Positions 62,668 through 64,000 of a DNA stretch of 64,000 nt are shown here, one piece after another; within the stretch, counting starts at the first letter, position 1, and each line of letters opens with the position of its first letter. The stretch is from Cydia pomonella (taxonomy: Eukaryota; Arthropoda; Insecta; Lepidoptera; Tortricidae), in the NCBI RefSeq assembly GCF_033807575.1, contig NC_084720.1:16561570-16625569 (forward strand), in the 5' to 3' direction. A program made the translations under genes and the position numbers. Below the pieces are notes generated by a model. It saw only the letters and a program-made list of their open reading frames with translations, searched no databases and had not been told where the DNA came from.

Positions 62668-62893
62668 AGTATAATCTCACTAATCCGGTACTTCGATAGA
62701 TCGGCACGTCCAATAATCCGGCACCCTCCCTCGCCCCCTCGTCCCTCTACACCTGTGCGCTTCGGTCGCTGCGTCGTCGAATGCTTTATTTTATTCATTA
62801 CCTATGACTTCAGTATAATCCAGTAATCCGAACATTCCAATAATTCGGCACCTACCGGTTTTTAATAGTCCCGGATTAGTGAGATTACACTGT
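62668..62893. repeat. Tigger/pogo-like MITE
   Basis: CAGTATAATCTCACTAATCC then GG at the left is the inverse of CCGGATTAGTGAGATTACAC then TG at the right, with TA on both sides. Internal words AATAATCCGGCACC and AATAATTCGGCACC are subterminal repeats. CAGTRTAATCTC ends and TA targets are typical of pogo/Tigger (Tc1/mariner superfamily) elements. Confidence 0.88.
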
Positions 62894-63471
62894 AGACTAT
62901 ATACAGTTTGACGGATTACAATGTAGGCATTATATGTCTTTACGAGTATGTATATAACATTCGCAATTTTTATTTATTTATATGACATTTGTATCAGAAT
63001 AAAGTGTTATTAATGTGTAAGTGTATTGGTCCAGCACTCTATACTGGCATGTGGTTTTAAATAAATTAATTGAATTAAATTTTCCTCTGTTCTGTTTTTT
63101 AATTTCTTTAATTCGCCTTGTTTGCAATCAAATACGTGTGGGATCGTAACCGTATTACGATTTTTGTACAAACATGCCCCTTGACCCCGTTCTGTAGGTA
63201 TTGTTCCACATTCAGTTCCATTACGTCAGCGAGGAAACTTCCCAGTAAAGATGCAGGAAATAAGTTGTTCGGGGAAGTGTCCAAGCTGATTTATTGTTTG
63301 TGTACTGTAGAACTACTGGCCCAATACTGCAACTATGGCCCACAACACAAGTTCAACCCTTAAATGCAGTGAGCTGCGAAATTGCATGGAGAAAATATGA
63401 ATGAATTCATTGATTAAGACACCATGCACTTTTACGGCTGATGGTACATACACACGGCTGATGGCTGGTGG

Positions 63472-63562
63472 TAGCGCTGGTGGCCTAGCGGTAAGAGCTT
63501 GCGACTTGCAATCCGGAGGTCGCGGGTTCAAACCCCGGCTCGTACCTATGAGTTTTTCGGAA
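63472..63562 (+). mobile_element. tRNA-derived SINE (family 1), head only
   Basis: AGCGCTGGTGGCCTAGCGGT (A box), GGTCGCGGGTTCAAACCCCG (B box), GAGTTTTTCGGAACTATG, then truncated. The promoter boxes are the cleanest of the copies in the window. Confidence 0.88.
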
Positions 63563-63599
63563 CTATGCTATGATGAGGACGAGGCAACAGACAACATCC

Positions 63600-64000
63600 C
63601 CCATGACACAGATAAAGTTGACTGGATTCGAACCCAGGACCACTAACTTTGTATAAAGAATTTCCTAAATCGGTCAAGTTGTGAAATCGGAGACTATACG
63701 TTAAAAAATCCTGCATTTTGAAGTTGGTTAAAAATTAAACCGCAACATAATTCAATCTGTTGTTAAATAAACCAACCACCATACGGCTTCACAAAGTAAT
63801 CTCACAATAAAACGATTTGATACAATTCGCATGACCTGAAAGCGTCTATTCTGTACACTGACAGCTTTCACTCTCCATTATCTATTGTCCATCTCGGTTC
63901 GTTTTACTCGTATTTTACGATTCGTTTGCTGCTTTTTATGCGATCTGTATCCGACTGGCGGAAAATAAATATTACGGAACATAGTTAACATACACTTAAA
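63600..64000. other. Window end, no gene seen
   Basis: GACTGGATTCGAACCCAGGA at 63620 is an inverted B-box-like word, perhaps another SINE scrap; nothing else is recognised. Confidence 0.4.

Noticed and set aside
52646..64000. Search for ORP9 exon 9 and the ORD domain.
   Set aside because: No open stretch with ORD hallmarks (such as the LTKV..PTFILE or EQVSHHPP blocks) was found; the interval reads as repeats. A very short exon could still be missed.

Overview
The window looks like a piece of a lepidopteran (moth or butterfly) nuclear genome. It is AT-rich, has short exons with GT/AG splice sites separated by very long introns, and is crowded with SINEs, LINE 3' fragments and palindromic MITEs of kinds I know from Lepidoptera. 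The species cannot be named from the sequence. No bacterial, viral, CRISPR or rRNA features are present, and no intact tRNA gene was seen; the tRNA-like stretches are SINE heads.

Two host genes can be supported, both in lipid biology. On the + strand, the 5' half of an oxysterol-binding-protein-related protein of the ORP9 (OSBPL9) type runs from the start codon at 2610 to exon 8 ending at 52645. The visible exons encode 272 codons: the PH domain, a helical linker and an acidic FFAT-like motif for VAP binding at the ER. The lipid-transfer (ORD) domain is not visible and must lie beyond position 64000. Intron 1 spans about 38 kb. Inside it, on the opposite strand, lie four coding exons of a very-long-chain fatty-acid elongase (ELOVL) at 26999-26809, 16183-15940, 5476-5334 and 3754-3560. 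They carry the HVYHH catalytic box and a C-terminal KKSE ER-retrieval signal. The elongase's first coding exon was not identified.

The most unusual feature is repeated partial duplication of exon/splice-site segments. The 3' part of ORP9 exon 3 is in a 143-bp tandem array. Exon 7 has a downstream copy (7b) that is in frame, phase-symmetric and without stops, within a series of decayed copies of its donor region. The exon 8 acceptor has a degenerate copy about 240 bp upstream. ELOVL exon 2 has a decayed copy 150 bp further along the gene. This does not amount to a new biological system, but exon 7b is a concrete, testable case of a new alternative exon.

Layout: 1-994 tail of a LINE; 1446-2225 a second LINE tail on the - strand; 2230-2711 ORP9 5' region and exon 1; 2712-40681 intron 1 with nested antisense ELOVL, SINEs and MITEs; 40682-42634 ORP9 exons 2-5; 42635-52645 exons 6-8 with nested transposon insertions; 52646-64000 ORP9 intron 8 made of repeats. 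Several insertions are datable relative to each other: a SINE inside a MITE, an RTE fragment splitting a MITE, and a dispersed repeat splitting a foldback arm. Two SINE copies keep perfect target-site duplications.
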